A DNA stretch of 64,000 nt from Sphaerothrix epifaneia (GCF_042788235.1 NZ_JBHZOL010000089.1:1-64000); one strand, 5' to 3'; counted from the first letter of the stretch, positions 16,829 through 25,796 are shown. Notes: generated from the letters alone by a model not told the origin. Numbers and translations: made by a program.

Positions 16829-17869
16829 ATGGCGAAGATTTTAGCAATTGAAACAAGTTGTGACGAAACAGCAGCCGCGATTGTCAGCGATCGCCAAGTT
16901 CTCAGTAACGTAGTAGCATCCCAAATCGCGACGCATCAAAAGTATGGCGGCGTCGTGCCAGAACTGGCATCACGCCAGCATTTAGCCAATGTAGGCCAGA
17001 TTGTAGACGCGGCCTTAGAAGCGGCTGGTTTAGACTGGCCAGCGATCGACGCTGTGGCAGCAACCTGCGCACCGGGTCTAGTAGGTGCTTTGCTGGTGGG
17101 TTTAACAGCAGCTAAAACCCTAGCAATGGTACACCACAAGCCGTTTCTGGGGATTCATCACTTAGAAGGACACCTTTATGCCTCCTATCTAAGCAATCCT
17201 GATTTAGTTCCCCCCTATCTTTGCTTGCTTGTTTCAGGCGGCCACACCAGCCTCATCCAGGTGAAGGGCTGTGGCGACTATGTCATGCTAGGTCAAACAC
17301 GCGATGACGCGGCTGGAGAAGCCTTCGATAAAGTGGCGCGGCTGTTGGATTTAGGTTATCCCGGCGGCCCTATCATTGACCAGTTAGCCCAAACGGGCAA
17401 TGCTCAAGCGTTTTCTTTACCAGAAGGCAATATTTCACTACCCGAAGGCGGGTTTCATCCCTATGACTCTAGCTTTAGTGGCTTAAAAACAGCAGTTCTA
17501 AGGTTAGTGGAGCGGATCAAAGCAGCCGGCAGTTCCCCCCCCGTTGCCGATATTGCAGCGAGCTTTCAGACAACGGTAGTGCGATCGCTAACTCGGCGTA
17601 CGCTTCGCTGTGCCCTCGACCACAATTTATCAACGATTGCCGTCGGCGGTGGAGTAGCGGCTAACAGCGGTCTGCGGCAGTACCTACAGGCTGAAGCTGA
17701 GCGGCATAATTTAACCGTTATCTTTCCGCCCCTCAAATACTGCACTGATAATGCCGCCATGATTGCCTGTGCAGCCGCTGATCATTTTCGCTTAGGCCAC
17801 ACTTCACCGTTGGCTACCGCTGCTCAGTCTAGAATGTCCATTACACAAGTGATGGCGTTGTATGTTTAG
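16829..17869 (+). CDS. tsaD: tRNA N6-adenosine threonylcarbamoyltransferase
   Basis: Universal tRNA-modification enzyme (YgjD/Gcp/Kae1) that transfers the threonylcarbamoyl group to A37 of ANN-decoding tRNAs, working with TsaB and TsaE. The 346 residues show the ASKHA fold signature ILAIETSCDETAAAIV, the metal-binding HHLEGHLYA, LLVSGGHTSL, the GEAFDKVARLLDLGYPGGP block, and GGVAANSGLR followed by CTDNAAMIA near the C-terminus. The length is normal. The gene diverges from psaF, and its last 29 bases overlap the end of the convergent hydrolase gene. Confidence 0.96.
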   Translation: MAKILAIETSCDETAAAIVSDRQVLSNVVASQIATHQKYGGVVPELASRQHLANVGQIVDAALEAAGLDWPAIDAVAATCAPGLVGALLVGLTAAKTLAMVHHKPFLGIHHLEGHLYASYLSNPDLVPPYLCLLVSGGHTSLIQVKGCGDYVMLGQTRDDAAGEAFDKVARLLDLGYPGGPIIDQLAQTGNAQAFSLPEGNISLPEGGFHPYDSSFSGLKTAVLRLVERIKAAGSSPPVADIAASFQTTVVRSLTRRTLRCALDHNLSTIAVGGGVAANSGLRQYLQAEAERHNLTVIFPPLKYCTDNAAMIACAAADHFRLGHTSPLATAAQSRMSITQVMALYV

Positions 17870-18743
17870 CCAAAATTTCCTGTACAACTTTTGCTAAAGC
17901 GCGTGGCTGCTCCAGCATAGCCATATGGCCACAGCGCGCTAGTTCATATACATTGCCAGTAGCTGTTCGAAAAAGGGGATGAAAGCTGGCCAGGTGATTG
18001 ACGTACTGTAATTCCATCACCGAGTCTTGCTGTCCCCCAATGAAGTAGGCAGGTTGTTTTAAGGCAGACACGATTTGAGGAAGCAAATGCACCTCGGCTT
18101 CGGTGGTAGATTCCAAGAGCGCACCGCGAGCAGCCTCTGGATCAGCCTTTAACAGATCATTGAGCCGCTGTTGTCCCCACGCCCGCTTGAGGGGTTGCTG
18201 CACCATTGCTCTAGCAAATACTAAATCTAAAAGCGGCAACCGTCGTAGCCACTGAGGCCGAAATCGAACAATCTGCTGACCGGCTGATCGAAAGCGGTCA
18301 AAATCTTCTTTTAGATAAATGCCCCCGCCAGCGTTAATACAAATTACACCCTTAACCTTTTCGGGTGCTAGATAGGCCGCCCAGAGGGCAATACTCCCTC
18401 CTAAAGAATGGCCTAGTAGCCACACCCGACAGAGGTTCAGTTGATTCAGCAAACAGACCAGATCTGCAGCGTAGGCCGCTAGTCCGTAAGGCGATCGCGT
18501 CGCCTCCAGCGGCAACGAACAGTCACAAGGGGGTAGGCGTTGCTCAATAGTTTGGCTAGACTCGCCAAACCCCCGCAGGTCGTAGGTTAAGCAGGTATAC
18601 TGATGAGCCAGATCGGATACCAACGGCTGCCAGTAGGCGCGACTCAAAAGCCAGCCGTGAATAAAGACTAAAACCTCGGTTTGCGCATTGGGCGAAATTA
18701 GCTCATAGGCATGAGGAACGCCCCAAATATTCACCTTAGCCAT
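17841..18743 (-). CDS. Alpha/beta hydrolase
   Basis: A 300-residue cytosolic hydrolase of the alpha/beta fold. The oxyanion region VFIHGWLLSRAYW, the nucleophile elbow GHSLGG (Ser in the centre) and a late His in ELARCGHMAMLEQP complete the likely catalytic triad; the acid is probably the Asp in YFIGGQQDSVM. The substrate cannot be inferred; relatives include esterases, haloalkane dehalogenase-like enzymes and cofactor-biosynthesis hydrolases. The 3' end overlaps the tsaD 3' end by 29 bases (convergent). It lies 35 bases downstream of the ACT-like gene on the same strand. Confidence 0.88.
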   Translation of the reverse strand: MAKVNIWGVPHAYELISPNAQTEVLVFIHGWLLSRAYWQPLVSDLAHQYTCLTYDLRGFGESSQTIEQRLPPCDCSLPLEATRSPYGLAAYAADLVCLLNQLNLCRVWLLGHSLGGSIALWAAYLAPEKVKGVICINAGGGIYLKEDFDRFRSAGQQIVRFRPQWLRRLPLLDLVFARAMVQQPLKRAWGQQRLNDLLKADPEAARGALLESTTEAEVHLLPQIVSALKQPAYFIGGQQDSVMELQYVNHLASFHPLFRTATGNVYELARCGHMAMLEQPRALAKVVQEILAKHTTPSLV

Positions 18744-18778
18744 TTTTCAATCGTATCTTGAAGTAAGCAATGCCGTGC

Positions 18779-19513
18779 TTAAAGATGTTTGCCTAACAAT
18801 CGATAGCGAACGCTTTCAGCAATTTTCTGACCCAGGTACTCTGGGATCAGGCTTTCATTAGGGCCTAGCAGGTACAAAATAAGGCGAGTCCGCCCTCGCC
18901 AAACCAGCAAATTGGCATTCACCACCAGTAGGTCTTCTTGCCAAATTGCGTACATTACCTTGTAAAACAACCCTGGCTGGTTATCAGCTTCAATCAGCAG
19001 AGCGGGCAAGTGGAAAACTGGATCAACATAAAACTCGGTTTCCACCTGCTCTAATCCGGCGTCTAGATTGAATTCAACCGTTAGCATCTCTTCAACTTCA
19101 AAGCGGCCTGCTAAGGCTTCTCGAATGGCTCGGCAGACATTGTCAGAGGTTTTGTCTACCAGGGTTTTCCCCCCCCTCGACACCACCAGCTTAATAAAGA
19201 CCAGCATCGGTGGGTAGATCTGACCATACAGGCTGAGGTTGTGGATAGTTAGGCCATAGGCAGCCAAAACGCCAAAAATATCACTCAGCAAAAAGGACTG
19301 ATTGCGATAGGCAAAGTGGAGAGCACTGCGATTGCCCTCTGGCTTGAGTTCGATGACAGCTTGCTTGCTTTTGTAGAGTTGATAAGCCAGCCGGAGATTT
19401 TGCAGCTGGATCTCGCTACTGACAAACTGCTCATAGAACTTGGGAAACGCTCGATTGAAGCGTTTGAGTAGCTCTAAAGTAGATGGTTTTAAACCCGCAA
19501 CCATAACTGGCAA
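18779..19513 (-). CDS. Conserved protein with two ACT-like regions
   Basis: A 244-residue soluble protein. Two regions resemble the ACT domains found at the C-terminus of GlnD uridylyltransferase: about 60-125 (AYRNQSFLLSDIFGVLAAYGLTI) and about 170-240 (LLIEADNQPGLFYKVMYAIW), both with the hydrophobic strand, then a D/N-x-P-G-L-type turn, then a helix. ACT domains usually bind small ligands such as amino acids. There is no catalytic domain, so it may be a ligand sensor or regulatory subunit. It starts at ATG 19513 and diverges from the GNAT gene. Assignment to a named family is tentative. Confidence 0.75.
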   Translation of the reverse strand: MPVMVAGLKPSTLELLKRFNRAFPKFYEQFVSSEIQLQNLRLAYQLYKSKQAVIELKPEGNRSALHFAYRNQSFLLSDIFGVLAAYGLTIHNLSLYGQIYPPMLVFIKLVVSRGGKTLVDKTSDNVCRAIREALAGRFEVEEMLTVEFNLDAGLEQVETEFYVDPVFHLPALLIEADNQPGLFYKVMYAIWQEDLLVVNANLLVWRGRTRLILYLLGPNESLIPEYLGQKIAESVRYRLLGKHL

Positions 19514-19629
19514 GAAACTCTTGACGAAACTCAGGAACGATACTCAAACATATGTAAAGGCGACCCTAGACTTTAGATGAGCCTGAAAACCCTAACTTTA
19601 GGCTACTTCCCCAAGGCTTGTCATTAGTC

Positions 19630-19664
19630 AGATTGCCCCGATATCGCTCAAAAGGGGGCAATCT
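19630..19664. repeat. 10-bp inverted repeat in divergent promoter region
   Basis: AGATTGCCCC (19630-19639) and GGGGCAATCT (19655-19664) are perfect inverted arms with a 15-base loop. Because the flanking genes diverge, this is unlikely to be a terminator; it may be a regulator-binding site or an old palindromic repeat. Confidence 0.6.
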
Positions 19665-19775
19665 AACTTAGGAGCATTCCTCAAGCTGTGGAAGTTTTCC
19701 CTAAGAGAGACGGTTTTTAGGGCGTATACTCTATATATTGTTTTTTCGTTACTTATATACATTAACCGCGCCTGA

Positions 19776-20309
19776 ATGGGTTTTTGGAAAAGCTTATTTA
19801 GCAGCTCCGAGTCTTCTGCTCCCTCTCAGCTGACTCACTCTGACGAATACTTTGCTGAAGCTAACGCTGAGGCTCCTAATAGTAGCACTGGCTCCCGTAT
19901 CTTTTTTAGTACCAGTCGAGAAATCGATTTGTATGAGTTGGAGGAGCTATGTGATGCTGTGGGTTGGTCTCGCCGTCCAATTCGCAAAGTGCGTAAGGCA
20001 ATTCAACATAGCTTCATCGTAGTGTCTATGTGGGAGCAGCAGTCAAATCGGCGGCGGCTGATTGGCTTTTCGCGGGCGACCTCAGATCATGCTTTTAATG
20101 CCACCATTTGGGATGTGGTGGTGCATCCTGATTATCAAGGCAAAGGTTTGGGCAAAGCGCTGATGCAGCAGCTCATCAAAAAGTTACGCAGCGAAGATAT
20201 CAGCAACGTGACGCTGTTTGCCGATCCACAGGTGGTCGATTTTTATCGCAACTTGGGGTTTATGCCTGACCCGGAAGGCATTAAGGGAATGTTTTGGTAT
20301 CCTGACTAA
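19776..20309 (+). CDS. GNAT family N-acetyltransferase (Ycf52-like)
   Basis: A 177-residue acetyltransferase. The GNAT core is visible: motif D/A strand NATIWDVVVHPDYQGKGLGKALMQQLI with the acetyl-CoA loop Q-G-K-G-L-G-K-A, then the motif B segment VTLFADPQVVDFYRNLGFMPDPEGIKGMFWY. A variable, Ser-rich first 40 residues precede it. The family is common in cyanobacteria and plastids (Ycf52/NSI-type), where plastid members acetylate proteins; a protein lysine or N-terminal substrate here is inference. An AT-rich upstream region with TATATT near 19732 may be the -10 box. It converges with the DUF4332 gene. Confidence 0.88.
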   Translation: MGFWKSLFSSSESSAPSQLTHSDEYFAEANAEAPNSSTGSRIFFSTSREIDLYELEELCDAVGWSRRPIRKVRKAIQHSFIVVSMWEQQSNRRRLIGFSRATSDHAFNATIWDVVVHPDYQGKGLGKALMQQLIKKLRSEDISNVTLFADPQVVDFYRNLGFMPDPEGIKGMFWYPD

Positions 20310-20339
20310 GCGATAGGCAAGCGGCTCCATAGGGGCGAA

Positions 20340-20753
20340 CTAAGAATGACCCGCCAGCGATCGCGCCTCTTGAATCCACTGGCTAACCTTATCCGCCGGG
20401 GGGCAATCTTGCATTTGCCGCAGCACCGCCGCGTAGAAGCGCCGAATTTGGGGATAAAGCTTGTGAATAGAGGTTTGAGCGAGCTGCGCAGATGAGCTAA
20501 TGCCGGCGTGGAGCAACAGGCCGCAGTAGCGACAGCCAACGGCTGGAATTCGAGCTAAATCGGCCAAAGCAACCCACTTATTGACATGCCGGATGTGGAT
20601 AGATAGCTGCGCCGCCAATTGTTCTCGTTGAGATGGGGTGCGCCCTTGTTGAATGAGCTGTAGGGTGGTGTGAATTTTTTGGGCTTCTAGCTGAGCCGAA
20701 TGCTGGGAACTCAGACCCGGAAGCTGAGCGATCGCCCAGTTGCTAGCTTTCAT
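20340..20753 (-). CDS. DUF4332 helix-hairpin-helix protein
   Basis: A 137-residue protein that fits the DUF4332 family. It has paired helix-hairpin-helix-like segments: IAQLPGLSSQHSAQLEAQKI (about 8-27) and LARIPAVGCRYCGLLLHAGI (about 66-85), the latter resembling the DNA-binding HhH of polymerases and ligases. It contains CRYC but no other zinc ligands, so metal binding is doubtful. Nucleic-acid binding is suggested by the fold only. It converges with the GNAT gene with about 30 bases between stops and diverges from the TM2 gene. Confidence 0.8.
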   Translation of the reverse strand: MKASNWAIAQLPGLSSQHSAQLEAQKIHTTLQLIQQGRTPSQREQLAAQLSIHIRHVNKWVALADLARIPAVGCRYCGLLLHAGISSSAQLAQTSIHKLYPQIRRFYAAVLRQMQDCPPADKVSQWIQEARSLAGHS

Positions 20754-20862
20754 ATCTAAATCGCTATTATTAGAGCAGTGATAGGGTTCTACGATTGTAA
20801 AAAATACTGTTTGATCTGGCTTAGTTGCTGCCTCTTCCCCGCCTTTAAGCGCTCAACTCATT

Positions 20863-21366
20863 ATGGCTCATCCCCACTCTCTTACCCCATCGCCTCAAAG
20901 CAGCCAGCGTACCGCCATTAGCTATCTATTTTGGCTGGCTACTTTTTTGGGCTTCGCAGGACTGCATCGCCTTTACAACGGCAAGATTACCTCTGGTTTA
21001 TTGTGGCTATTTACCTGGGGACTTTTTGGCTTTGGTCAGGCCGTTGACCTGTTTTTAATTCCCGGTATGGCCAGGGAAAAAGCGTCAAAAGATAGCGATC
21101 GATTTTTGGCGACTGGCCACTACTCAGGTCAGTCAGGTTTACTGGATGCGGTTTCGCCTGCAACGCCACAGGCTTTAACAATTCAACTCTTGCAAATTGC
21201 TCAAACTCAAGGTGGGCAGATAACGGTGCCCCAAGCAGTTTTGGCCACCGGAGCTGACTTTGGCGAGGTTGAATCAGCGCTGAAAAACCTGATGAAATCA
21301 GGCTATGCCCACATTGATAATGATCCCGATTCAGGCGTAGTGGTTTATAGCATTCCAGGTCTTTAG
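20863..21366 (+). CDS. TM2 domain-containing protein
   Basis: A 167-residue predicted membrane protein. The TM2 domain occupies about 17-72: a first helix (YLFWLATFLGFAGLHRLYNG) with the conserved GLHRLY turn, then GLLWLFTWGLFGFGQAVDLFLIP. The remaining ~95 residues are soluble, and the segment about 105-165 (IQLLQIAQTQGGQITVPQAV through LMKSGYAHIDNDP) resembles a small winged helix. The combination suggests a membrane-anchored DNA- or protein-binding module, but no function is known. Confidence 0.82.
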   Translation: MAHPHSLTPSPQSSQRTAISYLFWLATFLGFAGLHRLYNGKITSGLLWLFTWGLFGFGQAVDLFLIPGMAREKASKDSDRFLATGHYSGQSGLLDAVSPATPQALTIQLLQIAQTQGGQITVPQAVLATGADFGEVESALKNLMKSGYAHIDNDPDSGVVVYSIPGL

Positions 21367-21476
21367 CTTTTCGCCCATCGCCGCAGCCGCCCTCTTTTCT
21401 CTACTGGCAGCAAAATGGCGAGCCGCTCTTTAGCTGACCCGCCATAATAGCTGATTATTTTTGTCGCTCAGCGTCT

Positions 21477-21869
21477 TTAGGCTAGCGTCTCAGGGCAGTA
21501 ACCTAAGCCACTGACAAATTGAGTGCGAAAAGCTTCAATTTCTTCGCGATCGGGGCGGCCATGGGACACAACTGCTACCTGATAGCGGCGCATAACATCA
21601 ACTGGCGCTTGTCCGGTTTCTAATCCCCAAAGAGCCATACGTACGCGAATTCCAGGCTGATAGGGAACGCCCAGTTCATTGAGAAAGGCGCGAAAATCAG
21701 CTAAATCGGCTTCGTCGATACCATCCGATAGCTGAATTTTAATAACCCATCCATCAATCTGATGAATGACCGTCATAAACTCTAGGGGGAGATGAGCCGC
21801 TTGATGAAGTCGCTCAGTCACCCGCATCGTCAAGCTGGCGTTGGCAAGATAGTAGAGATAGTCAGTCAT
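21477..21869 (-). CDS. Conserved hypothetical protein
   Basis: A 130-residue protein I do not recognise. ATG 21869 (MTDYLYYLANASLTMRV) is preferred: the reading frame continues 49 codons upstream, but that part lies over a G/C-rich palindromic element and looks non-coding. The sequence is soluble and mixed alpha/beta, with a helix-strand pair around EFMTVIHQIDGWVIKIQLSD and a conserved-looking YQVAVVSHGRPDREEIEAFR. No catalytic motif is evident. It diverges from queA across about 190 bases. Confidence 0.6.
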   Translation of the reverse strand: MTDYLYYLANASLTMRVTERLHQAAHLPLEFMTVIHQIDGWVIKIQLSDGIDEADLADFRAFLNELGVPYQPGIRVRMALWGLETGQAPVDVMRRYQVAVVSHGRPDREEIEAFRTQFVSGLGYCPETLA

Positions 21870-21909
21870 GAGATTGTCTCTATCGGGTGCTACATTTCCT
21901 ATTGTCTTT

Positions 21910-21970
21910 GGAAACCCAACGGGCGAGTAGGGGAAACCCCCCCGGTTCCCGTGAGGGGTTCTCCCCAAAA
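21910..21970. repeat. G/C-rich palindromic intergenic element
   Basis: The segment between the hypothetical gene and queA contains GGGGAAACCCC and a second complementary set (GGGAAACC with GGTTCCC, and GGGG with CCCC) that can form nested hairpins. Such compact G/C palindromes are commonly mobile or repeated intergenic elements in cyanobacteria. Only one clear copy lies in this window. Confidence 0.4.
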
Positions 21971-22059
21971 GCTCTCTGCTCCAGACAGTTGCCCCCACGC
22001 GCATCAGAGAGCGCATGTCACGCTCAAAAAAGACACGATACCCTATTGAGTCATTGCCT

Positions 22060-23163
22060 ATGACTGCTCCGGATTTCTCTAAAGACTGTAAGGATGATTT
22101 GTCTTTAGCTGCTTATCAATACAACTTACCCCCCGACCGAATTGCCCAAAATCCAGTTGTTCCGCGCGATCGCGCTCGACTGCTGGTTGTAGATGCCTGT
22201 GATCACCACAAGCACAGCTACTTCTACGAATTACCCAACTGGCTCAAACCGGGTGACTTGCTGATTTTTAACAATACCCAGGTGATTCCAGCTCGCCTGT
22301 ATGGACGCAAGCCGGAAGGGGCGGCGGTTGAAATCTTATTGCTAGAAGCCCAAGCCCCCTTGCAGTGGTTAGCTTTAGTCAAACCGGGCAAGCGGTTGAA
22401 GCCAGGAGCTGTGATTTTGTTTGGCGAAGATCTGCAATTGCCCCTGTTGATCGCTAAAGTGGTGGCGACCGATGCCGCCACAGGAGGACGGCTGCTGCAA
22501 TTTGAGATGCCAACGGGTTTGTCGTTTGAAGCCGCCCTGCAATCGCTTGGGCAGGTTCCGTTGCCGCCTTACATCACCGATTCTCAGGCAACCCCCGAAC
22601 AGTACCAAACCATCTACGCCGCCGCGCCAGGTGCAGTCGCAGCGCCAACCGCTGGGCTGCATTTTACGGATGAGGTGTTCCAGAACTTGAAGCACCGAGG
22701 GATAGACACTGCTTTTTTAACCCTTCATGTGGGATTGGGCACATTTCGCCCAGTTGAGGCCAGTGATATTACTACCCATGCCATGCATGCAGAATGGATT
22801 GATATTTCACCAACTGTAGTCGAGCAAATCCAGCAAACACGGGCAGATGGCGGGCGAGTGATTGCCGTTGGCACTACCGTCACCCGTGCCCTAGAAGGGG
22901 CTGCTCAGAATGGTGTTTTAGCTGCTTTCCAGGGTAAAACGAATGTCTTTATTTATCCGGGCTATCAGTGGCGGGTGGTTGATGGTTTGATTACCAATTT
23001 TCATCTGCCAGGGTCTAGTTTGCTGATGCTGGTGAGTGCGCTGGTGGGGCGATCGCGTTTGATGCAGCTTTATGCAGAAGCGATCGCCCAAGCGTATCGC
23101 TTTTATTCGTTTGGTGACGCCATGCTAATTTTGCCCGAAGCCAAACGAGAAGATCTGGGCTAA
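22060..23163 (+). CDS. queA: S-adenosylmethionine:tRNA ribosyltransferase-isomerase
   Basis: Enzyme of queuosine synthesis that transfers and isomerises the ribosyl group of SAM to 7-aminomethyl-7-deazaguanine at tRNA position 34. The 367 residues from ATG 22060 show LAAYQYNLPPDRIAQNP at the start, FNNTQVIPARLYGRK, APTAGLHFTDEVF, HVGLGTFRPVEASDI and FHLPGSSLLMLVSA, all strong QueA signatures. An in-frame ATG at 22015 would add 15 residues with no clear support. No other queuosine genes lie nearby. Confidence 0.94.
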   Translation: MTAPDFSKDCKDDLSLAAYQYNLPPDRIAQNPVVPRDRARLLVVDACDHHKHSYFYELPNWLKPGDLLIFNNTQVIPARLYGRKPEGAAVEILLLEAQAPLQWLALVKPGKRLKPGAVILFGEDLQLPLLIAKVVATDAATGGRLLQFEMPTGLSFEAALQSLGQVPLPPYITDSQATPEQYQTIYAAAPGAVAAPTAGLHFTDEVFQNLKHRGIDTAFLTLHVGLGTFRPVEASDITTHAMHAEWIDISPTVVEQIQQTRADGGRVIAVGTTVTRALEGAAQNGVLAAFQGKTNVFIYPGYQWRVVDGLITNFHLPGSSLLMLVSALVGRSRLMQLYAEAIAQAYRFYSFGDAMLILPEAKREDLG

Positions 23164-23452
23164 ACAGGTCAGGATGTAAATTTTGTTGAAAAATAACCCC
23201 CTAGCTAGATCCTGAGCTAATAGCTCTTGGGTTACGCTTACAGTAGTTAGAGATACGGACGTGCTTCATTAAGTTCAGGTAATTTTTCCGTATTTCTACT
23301 GGGCTGCAATTTCATCAGCGCCAAGGCGGCTGTCTCGGTGAACAGTGCCCGTCAAATCAAGCTACCTAAAACTTCAGGGTGGCCTCTACCGCTTCCAAGC
23401 TGTTAGCTAAAGCTAGCGACAGCCTATTCACCCGTTGCCCTAAGGAGTTTTT

Positions 23453-24016
23453 ATGCAACCTCATCAGCTAATTGACGCTTTTGAAAATGGGCAGCAGCAC
23501 TTTGGCCGTGTGAACTTATCAAAATCAAATCTGAGCCGGGTCAAGCTTCCTTTTATTCAGTTGGCAGATGCCAATTTTAAGAAAGCCAATTTAACCAAAG
23601 CCTTTTTGCCGGGGGCGGAACTGCTGCGAGTCAACTTTCAAGAAGCCATGCTAGCCTACGCCAACCTGATTGGAGCAGAATTGATTCGCGCTAATTTTCA
23701 AGGTGCGTGCTTGAAAAAGGCTTTGCTCAGCGCTGCTACCCTAACCGGAGCAAACTTCAGCTTGGCTCAGCTAAATTATGCTTGCCTTAACGGAGCTAAC
23801 CTGTGTGGGGCTAACCTGCGCGGCGCTGATTTGAGCTTTGCTAACCTCCAAGGAGCTGACTTACGTGGCGCTGATCTGCGAGAGGCTGTCCTCCACGAAA
23901 CGATTTTTACGGGAGTCAATCTAGACTACACGCTGATGCCCACTGGTCTGTACGTCGCTGCTCCAGAAGAAGTTAAACCAGCAGCAGAGTGGGCGCTAGT
24001 TAACGAGTTTGCGTAA
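23453..24016 (+). CDS. Pentapeptide repeat protein
   Basis: A 187-residue protein that is mostly a right-handed quadrilateral beta-helix. From about residue 22 to 165 the sequence repeats A(N/D)LXX units, for example ANLTKA, ANLIGA, ANLCGA, ADLSFA and ADLRGA. Cyanobacteria have many such proteins; roles are mostly unknown, though some mimic DNA or take part in stress responses. AAGGAG seven bases before ATG gives a good start. There is no signal peptide or membrane helix, so it is probably cytosolic. No operon partner is evident. Confidence 0.92.
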   Translation: MQPHQLIDAFENGQQHFGRVNLSKSNLSRVKLPFIQLADANFKKANLTKAFLPGAELLRVNFQEAMLAYANLIGAELIRANFQGACLKKALLSAATLTGANFSLAQLNYACLNGANLCGANLRGADLSFANLQGADLRGADLREAVLHETIFTGVNLDYTLMPTGLYVAAPEEVKPAAEWALVNEFA

Positions 24017-24124
24017 TCTTTGCTAACACCTTTACCGTTTCTTTTTAATTAGAGCTAAAAAAGCAAGGCATCCTGTAAGCAACCTGAATCTGACTGGTGT
24101 TGCTGAAAGTTAAAGAAGCGGTTG

Positions 24125-24589
24125 ATGAAATTTTCCTTGCCAGCTCGAATAGTCCTGCGGATAGTGACGTTACGCAAAACACTATTGCTGACGGCTTATA
24201 CAGAAAAGCCAGAAGCGATCGCAGAGTTTTTATGCGATCGCTTGCGACAAGAAGGCGGGCAAGTAATTTCTCATGTAGAAGCCCGCTCGTCTAAAGTCCC
24301 CCCTTTAATTTTGATCGGGGCACGGCTTGCTTCATTCTCCAGTGCTGACGTTTGGCAAATACGCAGTGTCATGCAGCTGAGCGGGGCTGTAATCGAAACC
24401 GTCCATATCGACTATTCAGAAACAAAGTCGTTGACCCACAGCGATCGCGCTCGATTAGCCTGTCAGCAATGTCGCTACGCTCATAGCCAACCTATAGACA
24501 GCGCTCATTTCATCTGTGCGCTTTATCCCTTAGGGCCAGAAGCCGATCCCTGCTCCGACTGGGCCGCCGCCGATAGCCAGTTGGCTTGA
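24125..24589 (+). CDS. Conserved cyanobacterial protein with C-terminal cysteine module
   Basis: A 154-residue unknown from ATG 24125 (a TTG lies just upstream in frame). The N-terminal ~100 residues are mixed alpha/beta. The C-terminus has a compact cysteine pattern, CQQCRYAH then FICALYPLGP and PCSDW, resembling the short Cys-rich module of cyanobacterial DUF6464-type proteins and suggesting a structural zinc site. I could not confirm the family. A strong terminator follows at 24705-24735, which supports a real plus-strand transcript. Confidence 0.6.
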   Translation: MKFSLPARIVLRIVTLRKTLLLTAYTEKPEAIAEFLCDRLRQEGGQVISHVEARSSKVPPLILIGARLASFSSADVWQIRSVMQLSGAVIETVHIDYSETKSLTHSDRARLACQQCRYAHSQPIDSAHFICALYPLGPEADPCSDWAAADSQLA

Positions 24590-24704
24590 GCGATTGAAGC
24601 TTCATTGTGACAACCGACACCTAGAAAGCATATCCCTGCCATGAAAATGCCATACGAATACGCCACCTTAGGAATAGCTAGTTCCTCACACCACGTAGCA
24701 CTCC

Positions 24705-24735
24705 GCAGCCTTCCCATCGAGAAGGCTGCTTTTTC
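24705..24735 (+). terminator. Factor-independent terminator
   Basis: GCAGCCTTC (24705-24713) and GAAGGCTGC (24721-24729) form a perfect 9-bp stem with a 7-nt loop, followed by TTTTTC. It ends transcription from the preceding plus-strand gene before the convergent desA. Confidence 0.85.
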
Positions 24736-24761
24736 TTATCTAGCCAGTATCATAGCTGTCG

Positions 24762-25796
24762 CTACTTCACAGCACGAAAAGGCTGATATGCCGTTTCTGG
24801 GTGGTAAAGGTGGCAGTGATCTACAATCGCTTTTAGCAAAGCCCAAGAAAATCGCCGTTCTTGAATCTGGCTGTTCCAGTTGGCCTTAAGGCTGGCGTGA
24901 GCTAGCCGCAGGTTGTAAGACGGAATTCCGGTTGAAATGTGGTGTGGCACATGCACATTAATGTCATGGCACAGGATCTCTACCCAGCGGGGATAGCTAC
25001 AGTGAACAGTTCCGCCTAGCTGAGCCTCGACAGCATCCCACGTTTCGACTGGATAAAACTGAATATCTGGATCCGTATGATGGACGAGCGTAAAGGTGCT
25101 CATCCAGAAGTGATAGCCTAACCAGGGCATGAGCCAAAACTTCACCAAACCCCACAAGCCCGTGGTGGCAATGAGGGTAGGAAAGAAAAGGGCGGCAAAT
25201 ACAGCCACAACGGTAACAGAAAGTTTAACCTTGCTGCGATCGCGCTCGGCTACCTGAGACGGATCAAAGTGCAGCTTTGCCCAATGGGCCGCGGAGGCTA
25301 ACCACCACAGACGTCCCCGCAGCAACTCATAAAATTTACGCATGAGCAAGTTGCTATTGAGATAGGCTTCGGCTGTCCAGGGTTGCCACGCGTTGTCAAT
25401 TTCTAGCTTGTTGGTATGGAGATGGTGGTGGTCATGGAGTAACCGCCAGCTATGAAAAGGGTAAATTAGCGGCAACATCAAGATGTGTCCGACTAAGTCA
25501 TTCACCCAACGACGTTTCGCAAAAGAGCGGTGCCCACAATCATGGGCAATCACAAAAAATCCGGTCAGCGCCGTGCCCGTAAAGAACCAGGCTAGCGGCA
25601 GTAAAAACCAAGGCGATAGGGCGATCGCAACATACCCTAACGCTACCGCGCCAACGCTCACAAAGACTGAGAACCAAGCTTTGAAGCGATTTTTCTCAAA
25701 ACATTCTTTGGGCAGCGATTGAATTACGGTTTTGAGCTGAGGAGCCTCAAGCGTTGAAGGTAACTGATTAGCTGGTTTATCCGTCGTTGCAGTCAT
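24762..25796 (-). CDS. desA: Acyl-lipid delta-12 fatty acid desaturase
   Basis: A 344-residue membrane di-iron enzyme that introduces the delta-12 double bond into oleoyl groups of membrane lipids, using ferredoxin. The three histidine boxes are HDCGH (85-89), HDHHH (121-125) and HVPHH (282-286). Hydrophobic segments flank them (about 43-82 and 195-235). The spacing and the third-box sequence fit DesA rather than the delta-9 (DesC) type. The family is typically cold-induced; the ~800-base upstream region may hold control sites. A ferredoxin gene at 50839 could be an electron donor. Confidence 0.92.
   Translation of the reverse strand: MTATTDKPANQLPSTLEAPQLKTVIQSLPKECFEKNRFKAWFSVFVSVGAVALGYVAIALSPWFLLPLAWFFTGTALTGFFVIAHDCGHRSFAKRRWVNDLVGHILMLPLIYPFHSWRLLHDHHHLHTNKLEIDNAWQPWTAEAYLNSNLLMRKFYELLRGRLWWLASAAHWAKLHFDPSQVAERDRSKVKLSVTVVAVFAALFFPTLIATTGLWGLVKFWLMPWLGYHFWMSTFTLVHHTDPDIQFYPVETWDAVEAQLGGTVHCSYPRWVEILCHDINVHVPHHISTGIPSYNLRLAHASLKANWNSQIQERRFSWALLKAIVDHCHLYHPETAYQPFRAVK

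Noticed and set aside
24641..24889. 82-codon plus-strand frame after the Cys-module gene
   Set aside because: It reads through a strong terminator and runs antisense into desA; no domain.
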